Below, one piece after another: positions 8,509 through 16,581 of a stretch of 64,000 nucleotides of DNA. The position numbers and the translations under genes are program-made. The stretch is from Bacteroidales bacterium. GTDB taxonomy: Bacteria; Bacteroidota; Bacteroidia; Bacteroidales; UBA932. The notes beneath the pieces were generated by a model that was not told the DNA's origin, did no database searches, and saw nothing but the letters and a program-made list of their open reading frames with translations. Every line of letters starts with the position of its first letter. The stretch's first letter is position 1. Location of the stretch: contig JAGBSL010000009.1 in NCBI GenBank assembly GCA_017631875.1, forward strand, positions 1-64,000, written 5' to 3'.

Positions 8509-10374
8509 ATGAAACTCAAAGGAATGTTCATTTGCGCAGTTGCGGCTGCGGCTGTGTGCTCGTGTACCACGAAGACAGACAGCATCAGGATCAATCAGGT
8601 AGGATTTTATCCGGCACAGGAGAAGACACTGACCCTGGAACCGGAAAACCGATGCAGGACCGTGCAGATCTATAAGGAAGGCACTCTTGTATGGGAAGGC
8701 GAGGCGCTGCGCGAAGCAACGTCGCCGTGGTCCGGAAAGGTACGCAGGATATTCGACTTCAGCGAGCTGACCGAGCCGGGAACATATACTGTGCAGGCTG
8801 GCAAGGAAATAAAGGAGTTTGTGATCGACGAGAATGCTTTGGATGAACTGGCTGAAGCCGCATTGACAGCATTCTATCACCAGCGCAGCGGCATGGACCT
8901 GGACAGCACTATTGCCGGTCAGTGGGCACGCAAGGGCGGGCATCCTGATACAGAAGTCCTCATCCATGCAAGCGCCGCTTCGGAGTCTCGTCCGGAAGGA
9001 ACCGTAATATCCTCTCCTAAAGGATGGTACGATGCCGGAGATTATAACAAATATATAGTAAACTCAGGCTATTCCATGGGTCTGATGGCGGAGGCATTCC
9101 TGATGTTCCCGAACATGTATGACTCGGTTAGCAAGGAAGACTATTACGAATACTGTCGCAACACACAGGAGATATACAACCCTTTGTTCGAGGAGCTTCT
9201 GTACAATGAGAAGTGGATGCGGACCATGCAGGATCCGGAAGATGGAGGAGTCTACCATAAACTCACCACGCCAAACTTCGAGGGATTTGTAACTCCGACA
9301 GAGTGTCATCAGCAGCGTTATGTGGTACAGAAATCCGTAACCGCAGCGTTGGATTTTGCAGGAGCTCTGTGCTCTATGGCCGGATTGAACGGCATGGCAT
9401 GGATAGGCAATGACGTAAACGCATACAATATATACAAGGTAAGGTTCGACAAGGCGGAGGCTGCATACGCATGGGCAAAGGCACATCCGGACGCATTCTA
9501 CAACCAGTGGGAACTCAATGCGACATACGACCCCGACATCACGACAGGAGCATACGGCGACAACAGTGCCGACGACGAGTTCTTCTGGGCAGCATCGAGC
9601 CTGTACTTGGCAACCAAGAAGCCCGAATACCTTGAAGATGTAAAGAAATACTTCCCTGAACGATTCGATCTCATGACATGGGGATATGTCGCACCTCTGG
9701 GCGTATTCAACTGGCTCCAGTATGAAAAATTCATGACTGTAGAAAAAGTCCACCATACAGGTGAATCATACTATGATGAGTCTGAGGACATCTATAAATA
9801 TAAAGCATATACCATCACCGAGCAGGAACAGGAAATAATCGACCGTTGCAAGGCAATGCTTCTTGAATACTGTGACTCGGCTATCCTTGACGCCGATGGC
9901 TCATGCTACAACAGCGCCTACGGCAACAAGCCGGAGGATTTCCGCTGGGGCTGCGCATCGTCATTCTGTGACCAGGCGATCTGTTTCCTCTATGCATACG
10001 ACATCACAGGTGACGAGAAATATCTTGTCAATGCCCATAGAAACGTAAACTATATCCTCGGTCAGAACGCGACAGGATACTGCTATGTGACAGGATTCGG
10101 AAGCAAGAGTCCGATGTTCCCTCACAGCAGACTCTGCCACTCGGACGGCATCGTGGAGCCTATCCCTGGCCTGCTGGCAGGCGGTCCGAACCCTGGCCAC
10201 CAGGACTCTGCTGAAGTGACTTACTCTTCAGAATACCCTGACGAGTCATACGAAGATGTAATGCCGTCATACGCATCCAATGAGATTGCAATCAACTGGA
10301 ACGCCTCGCTCGTGGCTGCAATCAACTGGTTGAAGTATGAAGAAGGACAGCGTGGCAGCAAAAGCACTGAATAG
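8509..10374 (+). CDS. Glycoside hydrolase family 9 lipoprotein (endoglucanase-like)
   Basis: A 621-residue exported enzyme. The N-terminus has a lipoprotein-like signal ending in CSC (Cys17 or Cys19). Residues of about 25-105 match the Ig-like CelD_N domain that precedes GH9 (RINQVGFYP, FSELTEPGTYTV). The (alpha/alpha)6 catalytic domain follows: KGWYDAGDYNKYIVNSG at 171-187 carries the two catalytic Asp residues of GH9. The C-terminal YASNEIAINWNASLVAAI carries the expected catalytic Glu. GH9 enzymes cut beta-1,4-glucans by inversion. No other polysaccharide genes are adjacent, so the natural substrate is uncertain. It is probably cotranscribed with the TonB receptor upstream. Confidence 0.9.
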   Translation: MKLKGMFICAVAAAAVCSCTTKTDSIRINQVGFYPAQEKTLTLEPENRCRTVQIYKEGTLVWEGEALREATSPWSGKVRRIFDFSELTEPGTYTVQAGKEIKEFVIDENALDELAEAALTAFYHQRSGMDLDSTIAGQWARKGGHPDTEVLIHASAASESRPEGTVISSPKGWYDAGDYNKYIVNSGYSMGLMAEAFLMFPNMYDSVSKEDYYEYCRNTQEIYNPLFEELLYNEKWMRTMQDPEDGGVYHKLTTPNFEGFVTPTECHQQRYVVQKSVTAALDFAGALCSMAGLNGMAWIGNDVNAYNIYKVRFDKAEAAYAWAKAHPDAFYNQWELNATYDPDITTGAYGDNSADDEFFWAASSLYLATKKPEYLEDVKKYFPERFDLMTWGYVAPLGVFNWLQYEKFMTVEKVHHTGESYYDESEDIYKYKAYTITEQEQEIIDRCKAMLLEYCDSAILDADGSCYNSAYGNKPEDFRWGCASSFCDQAICFLYAYDITGDEKYLVNAHRNVNYILGQNATGYCYVTGFGSKSPMFPHSRLCHSDGIVEPIPGLLAGGPNPGHQDSAEVTYSSEYPDESYEDVMPSYASNEIAINWNASLVAAINWLKYEEGQRGSKSTE

Positions 10375-10450
10375 CAACACTTTACAGTATAATCATCCAT
10401 ATTTTTTAGAGGATAATCATTACTTAATCACAAGGCAATCAATAAGTTAG

Positions 10451-11410
10451 ATGCCACAGTCAGAAATGATAAGAAAAGCGACATACGAGGATATGCCGGA
10501 GTTGATGGAGGTGTTCGGCAAGGCGCGCGAGATCATGCGCGCGAGCGGGAACATGAACCAGTGGAATGACGGTTATCCATCGGAGGAGATCATCAGGAAG
10601 GACATTGAGAAAGGTGTGAGTTATGTGCTATGCGAACCGAACAAGTGCGTCGGACGAGATTTCGGCAAGGAAAGGATCATAGCGACGATGGCCTTCATTC
10701 CGGGACCCGATCCAACATACGCCAAGATATATGACGGGGAATGGCTGGACGATTCTCCCTACCATGTCATCCATCGTATCGCAGCGGCAGAGCCTGGCCA
10801 CAATGCGGCATACAGGCTGCTGGCATGGGCCTTCACACAGACGGAATGCATCCGTATAGACACCCATAAAGACAATGTAATCATGCAGCATATCCTTGAC
10901 AAACAAGGATTTACACATTGCGGAATGATTTACCTTGCAAATGGGGATCCGCGCGAGGCATATCAGATGAACATAAAAGTCAATAAATACCAAGCACTAT
11001 ACAATCTCGCCCAATGCTACTTCAAGGGTGAGGATGACATGATAGCCAACATGGCGAACCTCAGTGCGATGTTACATCGTGAATTCGGATTCTGGTGGAC
11101 AGGTTTCTATAGAGTTGTCGGCGAGCAGCTTGTATTAGGACCGTTTCAGGGACCGACCGCATGCACTAAAATAGCGTACGGCAAAGGCGTATGCGGAACC
11201 GCATGGAAACGGGGCGAGACGATCGTCGTGCCGGACGTGGAGGAATTCCCGGGACACATCGCATGCAGCAGCGAATCGCGAAGCGAGATCGTGGTGCCGG
11301 TATGGCGCGACGGCCGCATAGTCGCCGTCCTGGACATCGACAGCGAGAAACTCTGCACCTTCACTGAAACCGACCGCTACTGGCTCGAAATAATCGTCAA
11401 CTGCATATAA
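10451..11410 (+). CDS. GNAT acetyltransferase fused to free methionine-(R)-sulfoxide reductase (GAF)
   Basis: A 319-residue fusion. Residues 7-175 look like a GNAT N-acetyltransferase (MIRKATYEDMPELMEVFGKA, then HRIAAAEPGHNAAYRLLAW, then HILDKQGFTHCGMIY). Residues of about 180-319 are a GAF domain of the fRMsr/MsrC type, which reduces free Met-R-sulfoxide. The three Cys of that family are all present at 238, 248 and 272; the 10 and 24 residue spacings equal those reported for E. coli fRMsr (84, 94, 118). The GAF also shows EFGFWWTGFYR and DIDSEKLCTFTETDR. The joined activities suggest amino-acid or oxidative-stress repair; the acetyl acceptor is unknown. An in-frame ATG at 10466 is an alternative start. 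Confidence 0.85.
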   Translation: MPQSEMIRKATYEDMPELMEVFGKAREIMRASGNMNQWNDGYPSEEIIRKDIEKGVSYVLCEPNKCVGRDFGKERIIATMAFIPGPDPTYAKIYDGEWLDDSPYHVIHRIAAAEPGHNAAYRLLAWAFTQTECIRIDTHKDNVIMQHILDKQGFTHCGMIYLANGDPREAYQMNIKVNKYQALYNLAQCYFKGEDDMIANMANLSAMLHREFGFWWTGFYRVVGEQLVLGPFQGPTACTKIAYGKGVCGTAWKRGETIVVPDVEEFPGHIACSSESRSEIVVPVWRDGRIVAVLDIDSEKLCTFTETDRYWLEIIVNCI

Positions 11411-11545
11411 CAGGTGGCGCACAAACCATTGACCCTCAAATACATACCCCCTCTCCGTGCCGCCAAAAGGGAGCACAGAGGATACAACAAAGGGCTGGTG
11501 GTCAATCAGTTAGGCGACACCGGTATTTATATTGAGAAAATTTTA

Positions 11546-11553
11546 TATTTTTG
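11546..11553 (+). promoter_or_regulatory. -7 box for yicC
   Basis: TATTTTTG matches TAnnTTTG and lies 27 bases upstream of the ATG at 11581. This argues against the in-frame TTG at 11551, which overlaps the box. Confidence 0.55.
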
Positions 11554-11580
11554 CACCGCAAATCTGAAAACCGAAACAAC

Positions 11581-12468
11581 ATGATAAAGTCAATGACAGG
11601 CTACGGCAAGGCCGAGGCCATCCTCGAAACAGGAAAGATCACAGTGGAAGTGCGTTCACTCAACGGCAAGACAGCCGACATCAGTCTTAAGACATCCATG
11701 CTCCCTAAGGACAAGGAAATGGCTGTAAGACAGAAGATTGCAGCTGCGTTGACACGTGGTAACATTGACTTTTTCATCACATTCGAGCCTAATGCTGCTG
11801 ACAGTGCGAAAAAGATCAACATGGCGCTGGCTATGGAGTATTACAGCCAGATCAGCGAACTGGGCGGTCAGATTGGAGCGCACAATCTGTGGAGCCAGAA
11901 CCCTAATGACCTGCTGGCGATGATTCTCCGCATGCCGGAAGTGATGGATGCGAAGAAGCAGGACGTGATCACAGACGATAACTGGCCTGTTGTGGAGGCA
12001 TGCATCGATGAAGCTCTTGCAAACATCAACGCTTTCCGCGCACAGGAGGGAGAGGTCCTTTACAAGGATGTCACTTCAAAGGTGGAGAACATCATGGAGT
12101 ACTCACGTCAGGTCGAGACCTTCGAGCAGGAGCGCGTGGAGGCCATCAGGGAAAAAATTTTGAGCAGATTCGCAGAGCTTAAGGCTGAACCGGACGAGAG
12201 CCGCCTCGAGCAGGAGATGATCTACTACATCGAGAAACTGGACCTCAATGAGGAGAGGGTACGCCTGCGTCAGCACTGCAAGTACTTCATCGATACCATC
12301 ACCAACGAGGACTGCCCTGGCAAGAAGCTGGGATTCATCGCACAGGAGATGGGACGTGAGATCAACACCACAGGATCAAAGGCCAATCATACTGAGATCC
12401 AGAAGATCGTGGTGAAGATGAAGGATGAATTGGAAAAGATTAAGGAGCAGAGTCTTAATATACTATAA
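11581..12468 (+). CDS. yicC: YicC family protein (endoribonuclease-like)
   Basis: A 295-residue cytoplasmic protein starting MIKSMTGYGKAEA, the hallmark N-terminus of YicC. The C-terminus also fits the family: KKLGFIAQEMGREINTTGSKA, the conserved DUF1732 block with its acidic residues. YicC proteins act as RNA endonucleases or adaptors in RNA decay and stress responses. The start is set by the family N-terminus and the -7 box. A very strong stem-loop begins two bases after the stop. Confidence 0.93.
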   Translation: MIKSMTGYGKAEAILETGKITVEVRSLNGKTADISLKTSMLPKDKEMAVRQKIAAALTRGNIDFFITFEPNAADSAKKINMALAMEYYSQISELGGQIGAHNLWSQNPNDLLAMILRMPEVMDAKKQDVITDDNWPVVEACIDEALANINAFRAQEGEVLYKDVTSKVENIMEYSRQVETFEQERVEAIREKILSRFAELKAEPDESRLEQEMIYYIEKLDLNEERVRLRQHCKYFIDTITNEDCPGKKLGFIAQEMGREINTTGSKANHTEIQKIVVKMKDELEKIKEQSLNIL

Positions 12469-12470
12469 TA

Positions 12471-12561
12471 GAAAGTGGCAGTAGCCACCTGAGGTCCTCC
12501 CCACTTCGTGGGTCCCTTCCCTTTTCGGGAGCCAATGCCTCAGGTGGCTACTGCCACTTTC
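12471..12561. terminator. 24-bp perfect stem enclosing two small hairpins
   Basis: Bases 12471-12494 are the exact reverse complement of 12538-12561. The 43-base interior holds CCCAC-TTC-GTGGG (12500-12512) and TCCC-TTTTC-GGGA (12518-12530). RNA from either strand would fold into a three-way junction. It separates the convergent yicC and porin genes, so a two-way terminator is the simple reading, yet the size and branched design are unusual for one and there is no long T-tract. Confidence 0.75.
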
Positions 12562-12568
12562 CATATAA

Positions 12569-13759
12569 TTACAGTACAGGAATGATGTACTGGATTCCGA
12601 GGGAGATGCGCTGGGTGTGCGGTTTTGTTGCACCTAGCGCTTTTGCATTTTCGGTGAGCTCGAAACCTTTGTAGACGTAGTGGGCGAAGACCTTGAAGCC
12701 CTTGTCCTCCTCGAACGGGAACCACTCCAGGCAGGCCTGGGCATTCCAGGCGTTCATCATGCGACCTTTGACGAACGGGCCGTTGTCTTCATAAATGCCT
12801 GCAGTTTCATATGCACCCTTGAGGTAGCCGTTCCATTTCGGATGGAAACGGTAGTCAACATTTCCGATTACTGTCAGATACTGGATGTTCTGAGCCACAG
12901 ATGGACCAGGAGAAAGTGACGAGATACGATGCTGATTATCAAGGCCTGAGCGCTGGTAAAGAACGTCAAGATATGCGAGGATCGGGCCCTTCTCATAGAT
13001 GTTTCCGCACATCAGATAATAGATATTCTTTCCTTTCGCAAGCTGGCCGGCTGAAGCTGAGTACTGCAGATTGATCGCGCCATCGGCGAACCATCCCATC
13101 CAGCATGCTGAAGCAAGAAGCGGGAACTTTGAAGGCTCTACTCCGGCTGGAAGTCCATAGTCCTCGAGTCCTGTCTTCTGGTTTACGACCTGGAAATAAA
13201 GATGCTGGTCAGGAGTCAGATAGGCAGCGGCCTTGACACCGGTCTGGAAAATCGCGAAGTTATTGTTGAACTCACTGAACTCCCTGACGAGCAAGCCGTT
13301 TACATATCCCTCATAACCTGCTACAGCCAGGAACTGCTTACCTACCACGAGGTCAAACTTATCGTTGAAGCGCCACTTTAGGTTTGCATACTCGATTGAT
13401 GAAGGGAGATTCTCGACAGTATTCACATTATTATAGCTGTTGAAGGACTGACGGAAATGGTATGACAGATGGTCATTAAGCCTTCCGTAGATCTCAAGCC
13501 TCACACGATTCATCTTGAATGAAGCCTCATCGAACTGTCCTGCAGTGAAATATGCATTGGCGCTTGAAGCGAATTCCAGGTTGATATGAGACTTGATCTT
13601 CCTTATCTTGTAACCATCATTCATGACTGAATCGCGACGCTCAATGATCCTCTCGACCATTGTCGGAAGCTCATCCTCTGCAATCAGAGTCTTCGGATTA
13701 TGCTGAGCAAATGCATTTAATGCGAAAAATATCGATAATGTGAATAATAATTTCTTCAT
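12569..13759 (-). CDS. Outer-membrane porin (phosphate-selective porin O/P-like)
   Basis: A 396-residue exported barrel protein. The start is the ATG at 13759, giving the signal peptide MKKLLFTLSIFFALNAFAQ; the longer frame adds 18 codons that overlap the promoter. The mature part begins with a short coiled segment (PTMVERIIERRDSVM), then porin O/P-like strands: FKMNRVRLEIYGRLNDHLSY, KFDLVVGKQFLAVAGYEGY and WNGYLKGAYETAG. It ends LGIQYIIPVL. Such porins pass small anions or nutrients. Substrate specificity cannot be read from the sequence. Confidence 0.82.
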   Translation of the reverse strand: MKKLLFTLSIFFALNAFAQHNPKTLIAEDELPTMVERIIERRDSVMNDGYKIRKIKSHINLEFASSANAYFTAGQFDEASFKMNRVRLEIYGRLNDHLSYHFRQSFNSYNNVNTVENLPSSIEYANLKWRFNDKFDLVVGKQFLAVAGYEGYVNGLLVREFSEFNNNFAIFQTGVKAAAYLTPDQHLYFQVVNQKTGLEDYGLPAGVEPSKFPLLASACWMGWFADGAINLQYSASAGQLAKGKNIYYLMCGNIYEKGPILAYLDVLYQRSGLDNQHRISSLSPGPSVAQNIQYLTVIGNVDYRFHPKWNGYLKGAYETAGIYEDNGPFVKGRMMNAWNAQACLEWFPFEEDKGFKVFAHYVYKGFELTENAKALGATKPHTQRISLGIQYIIPVL

Positions 13760-13779
13760 AGGTACGTATAATTTGTGTG

Positions 13780-13787
13780 CAAATATA
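13780..13787 (-). promoter_or_regulatory. -7 box for porin gene
   Basis: Minus-strand TATATTTG, a perfect match, 20 bases upstream of the porin ATG. A minus-strand TTTG occurs at 13811-13814, giving 23 bases between the boxes, slightly longer than usual. Confidence 0.6.
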
Positions 13788-14002
13788 AGATTTTTGAAGT
13801 TTTGCAGAAACAAATATCTTATTTATCAGTATAATATAATTGCAGGCTGGGATTACAGTCTTTGAGTTCTTTGTCATCTGACGTTATTCGCACTTTGATC
13901 ACATCATGATTACAGGTATGAGTATGAATATTATTAATGAGAGACCTTAAACGGTCTACTACCTGGTTTCATGATTTACTAACCCAATAACGCGACAGAC
14001 AA

Positions 14003-14563
14003 ATGGACACAACACCTGTACTTAGGTCTTCGGACCTCGAGCGTATCGACGCTATTGCTTGCAAGGCTATCATCGAGTATTTCAAGGCGAAGGACTTTAC
14101 CTACAGCAGCTATGATGTAGAGGAAGCACTCGCCGGAGTGCACGAGAGATTGGCTAAGAGCTGGGCCAACTATGACCCAGAGAGATCCAAGTCATCTTAC
14201 TTTGTAAGAATGGCGAGGAACTGTGCCTGCGACGTGATAAGGCGTGAGGCCAACTGGAGACTCCATCGTGTCGGCATGCAGATGACGACAACAGATGGTG
14301 AAGTCTACGAGTTGGATTTCGCCGACAGAGAATGCCCGGAAGTATTCCAGGCAGACTACCAGGTCCTCATCAATGAGGAAATGGATGAGGTAGAGAGGGA
14401 GATTGACACCCTCGGCTTCAAGACTGCGCTTGCGCTCAGACTTGATGCCATGGGTTACAGTCGTGACGAGATCATGGAACGCCTTGATTGCAGTTACAAC
14501 TCCGTTTCCGGCCTCTTGTTTCGCGGTCGCAAGCTTCTCAAGCAGAAGCTGCATGCAGCTTAG
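14003..14563 (+). CDS. Sigma-70-like (ECF-type) RNA polymerase factor
   Basis: A 186-residue protein. The region-2-like part includes KSSYFVRMARNCACDVIRRE (residues about 60-79), and the region-4-like helix-turn-helix is YSRDEIMERLDCSYNSVSG followed by LLFRGRKLLKQKL. The arrangement matches small group 4 sigma factors, but similarity is loose and a sigma-like DNA-binding role is also possible. No anti-sigma gene is beside it. A textbook terminator follows. A second, similar gene occurs at 36680. Confidence 0.75.
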   Translation: MDTTPVLRSSDLERIDAIACKAIIEYFKAKDFTYSSYDVEEALAGVHERLAKSWANYDPERSKSSYFVRMARNCACDVIRREANWRLHRVGMQMTTTDGEVYELDFADRECPEVFQADYQVLINEEMDEVEREIDTLGFKTALALRLDAMGYSRDEIMERLDCSYNSVSGLLFRGRKLLKQKLHAA

Positions 14564-14580
14564 TTCTCCCCAGCTTGTAA

Positions 14581-14607
14581 AAGTCCTCTGGTCCAGAGGA
14601 CTTTTTT
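14581..14607 (+). terminator. Intrinsic terminator
   Basis: AAGTCCTCTG and CAGAGGACTT form a 10-bp stem with a GTC loop, followed by a T run to 14607. It starts 17 bases after the sigma-like gene. Confidence 0.9.
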
Positions 14608-14613
14608 GTGTAA

Positions 14614-14811
14614 TTAAATTGCAAGTATCGGTTTGCCGAAGAGGTGGAGGTTGTCAGGGAGGGTGTATGGAAGCTTGCCTTCGATCTCGACGAGTCTGGC
14701 ACCCCAGAAGAGGTTGGAAGCATAGTTGGTAGCTGTTGCATCTTCGACCGGGATCTTGTCGGTCGAATGGAGATCCTTGCGGAAGGTAAAATTGGCGGGG
14801 TTTGAAGTGTG
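14614..14811 (-). pseudogene. C-terminal remnant of an unknown protein
   Basis: An open minus-strand frame of about 65 codons ends at TAA 14616-14614 and reads THTSNPANFTFRKDLHST, then TNYASNLFWGARLVEIEG, then LPDNLHLFGKPILAI. The composition is that of a genuine globular protein. There is no ATG, and upstream it runs straight into the terminator of the PARG-like gene. It looks like the tail of a gene whose front was deleted. The family is not recognised. Confidence 0.45.
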
Positions 14812-14820
14812 TGTGTAACA

Positions 14821-14854
14821 AAAGGGCGATGCTGAAATTCCAGCATCGCCCTTT
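14821..14854 (-). terminator. Intrinsic terminator of the ADP-ribose cluster
   Basis: AAAGGGCGATGCTG and CAGCATCGCCCTTT form a perfect 14-bp stem with a 6-base loop. On the minus strand a T-rich tail (TTTTGTT) follows. It begins 18 bases after the PARG-like stop codon. Confidence 0.88.
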
Positions 14855-14871
14855 AAATATTTGACACAAAG

Positions 14872-15825
14872 TTAGTTAAACATCTTGTAGAACGGAGCGA
14901 ACTTACCCTTCTCTCCATCCTTGTCCAGGATCGCAAAGACCACTTCCTTGAACTTGTTCTTGAACTCAGTCTCTTTAAGGATCTCGTCAAACAAGGCAGC
15001 GACCTTGTCTGCCGGGAGACGGAATGCTCCGCATCCGAATGCTCCTGCAACCAATGAATCATGACCATTGGACAGAGCTATACGGTAGATTGTGCGGATC
15101 TTGTTCTTCATGATCTCATGGCCCTCTGGAGTGAATCCGCCGTCAGTCGCCTTATACTCCAGATTCTTTCCATGCTTCTCGTTGAAGTCAAGAGCAGCTA
15201 CGGAGACGATTCCAACCTTGTATGGCTCCTCGGAAAGCGAATACAGATCTTCACTATTACGGAAGACAGTCACGCCTGGAGAATAGATTCCTCCAAAGTT
15301 CATGTCCATCGGATATGCCTCGAACTTGATCTCTACATTCGCCTCTACAGCATATACATTCTTCGGATACGACTTGGCCTTGTAGAACTGGAAGAGAGAA
15401 CGGCTCAATGTCGAAGCCCTGCAAAGAGCCTCCTCCTGGGCCCTTGATCCACTCTTATACATTCCGCACGCAGTATATGCATCAGCAAGATTCATCACGC
15501 ATGGGTTCAATCCCCTGTCAAGCATTGATTTGGCTGTCTTAAGGCAGTCTTCATTGACAACTCCTTTCACAGTCGGCTCCGAAGACGATGCCAACTCATT
15601 CACATCGAATGCCTCAGAATACACCTTTGTACCTTCAAGCATCGGGTCATCGACAGGCAGTTCCACCTCCTTTCCGGACTCACACACATATCCGCCGGCA
15701 TGGAATATCAGACTATTATTCTTGTATACATCCTGGCGCAAAAGCCGGCCTTTGCGTGGACCCGCCACAAGTCTCTGCTGGGCATATTCACGATCCCATG
15801 AAGGGAATTTCTTAGATTCACCCAT
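14872..15825 (-). CDS. TIGR02452/DUF2263 family protein (microbial PARG-like ADP-ribose glycohydrolase)
   Basis: A 317-residue protein of the macrodomain-related microbial PARG group. MNLADAYTACG (111-121) and SGSRAQEEALCRASTLS (125-141) match the PARG signature, with Glu131-Glu132 as the catalytic pair. The late segments DSLVAGAFGCGAFRLPADKVAALF and VVFAILDKDGEKG are also typical. The glycine-rich loop that usually reads PGGG is TACGMY here, so activity may be altered. The family removes ADP-ribose from proteins or nucleic acids, or hydrolyses related compounds. It is the last gene of a minus-strand group after ART, NADAR and PfkB genes, and ends at a strong terminator. Confidence 0.85.
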   Translation of the reverse strand: MGESKKFPSWDREYAQQRLVAGPRKGRLLRQDVYKNNSLIFHAGGYVCESGKEVELPVDDPMLEGTKVYSEAFDVNELASSSEPTVKGVVNEDCLKTAKSMLDRGLNPCVMNLADAYTACGMYKSGSRAQEEALCRASTLSRSLFQFYKAKSYPKNVYAVEANVEIKFEAYPMDMNFGGIYSPGVTVFRNSEDLYSLSEEPYKVGIVSVAALDFNEKHGKNLEYKATDGGFTPEGHEIMKNKIRTIYRIALSNGHDSLVAGAFGCGAFRLPADKVAALFDEILKETEFKNKFKEVVFAILDKDGEKGKFAPFYKMFN

Positions 15826-15931
15826 AATCTTCCTATGTTTAAAATGGCACTTCTAATATACAAATTCGATTTAATAATATAGTATTTACTGCGGGTAAAA
15901 CACACCGGATGCTCTCCTTTTGAGAAGATCG

Positions 15932-16579
15932 TCAATCAAGGACCGGACGTCTGGAACCTTCGACATATTGCGCTTTTGCGTCAAGGTCCACCTCTTCAAT
16001 CTGGACTACCTTCACTTTTGACGGATCAAGGACAGCGATGTTCTTTTCGCAGTTCGGATACTTGGCCCAGCCGCCTTGAGGCCATTCAATGAACAGCACT
16101 CCGACTGAAAGAAGAAATTCAGAAGCCTTCACTTCGGCAGCCAAGGTCGTCTTCTTATCGATTTGCGACTCTTTCACCAACTTCTCCTTCGCCACACCTG
16201 AAAGTCTATGAGCGATGTATTTGCGCAAATATTTTCCAACAGACACCCCTGTGCCCTCAGCATCCCTTCCCGACCCTTTGATCAAATCAGGCAGACTCTC
16301 CCCCAGTTTCGCCTCAACTCGCTCTATGATACCAGCAGGAATCGGAACGCCATAATAAGGCAGACAATTATCTTCCGTCTTCTCCGGCACCTCTACTGTA
16401 TACACATAATGATGATCTGCAGTCCCCTTCCTTGGCTCGGAATAATGTGCAGCTGTATCAAAAGCCTCTGTCAGGTAAACACCCACTCCGAACTTGCAAC
16501 CGCTGCCTTCACCCAATGAATCCAAGTTAAACTTATCAAATATGACCGGTGAACCATGATAATATGTACCCATATGCAA
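15932..16579 (-). CDS. ADP-ribosyltransferase-like protein (PARP/polyvalent-ART type)
   Basis: A 215-residue protein. The N-terminus YYHGSPVIFDKFNLDSLG followed by FGVGVYLTEAFDTAAHYS is the two-part NAD-binding signature of H-Y-E type ADP-ribosyltransferases; His8 and Tyr35 are the likely first two catalytic positions. The C-terminal NIAVLDPSKVKVVQIEEV (from residue 180) aligns with the last strand of polyvalent ARTs, often written as xxVVFDPxxI; the third catalytic residue is not certain. Such enzymes move ADP-ribose from NAD+ to protein, RNA or DNA. The start lies 2 bases after the NADAR stop, so the two are translationally linked, as in toxin-antitoxin pairs. An alternative start is two codons inward. 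Confidence 0.72.
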   Translation of the reverse strand: MHMGTYYHGSPVIFDKFNLDSLGEGSGCKFGVGVYLTEAFDTAAHYSEPRKGTADHHYVYTVEVPEKTEDNCLPYYGVPIPAGIIERVEAKLGESLPDLIKGSGRDAEGTGVSVGKYLRKYIAHRLSGVAKEKLVKESQIDKKTTLAAEVKASEFLLSVGVLFIEWPQGGWAKYPNCEKNIAVLDPSKVKVVQIEEVDLDAKAQYVEGSRRPVLD

Positions 16580-16581
16580 AA

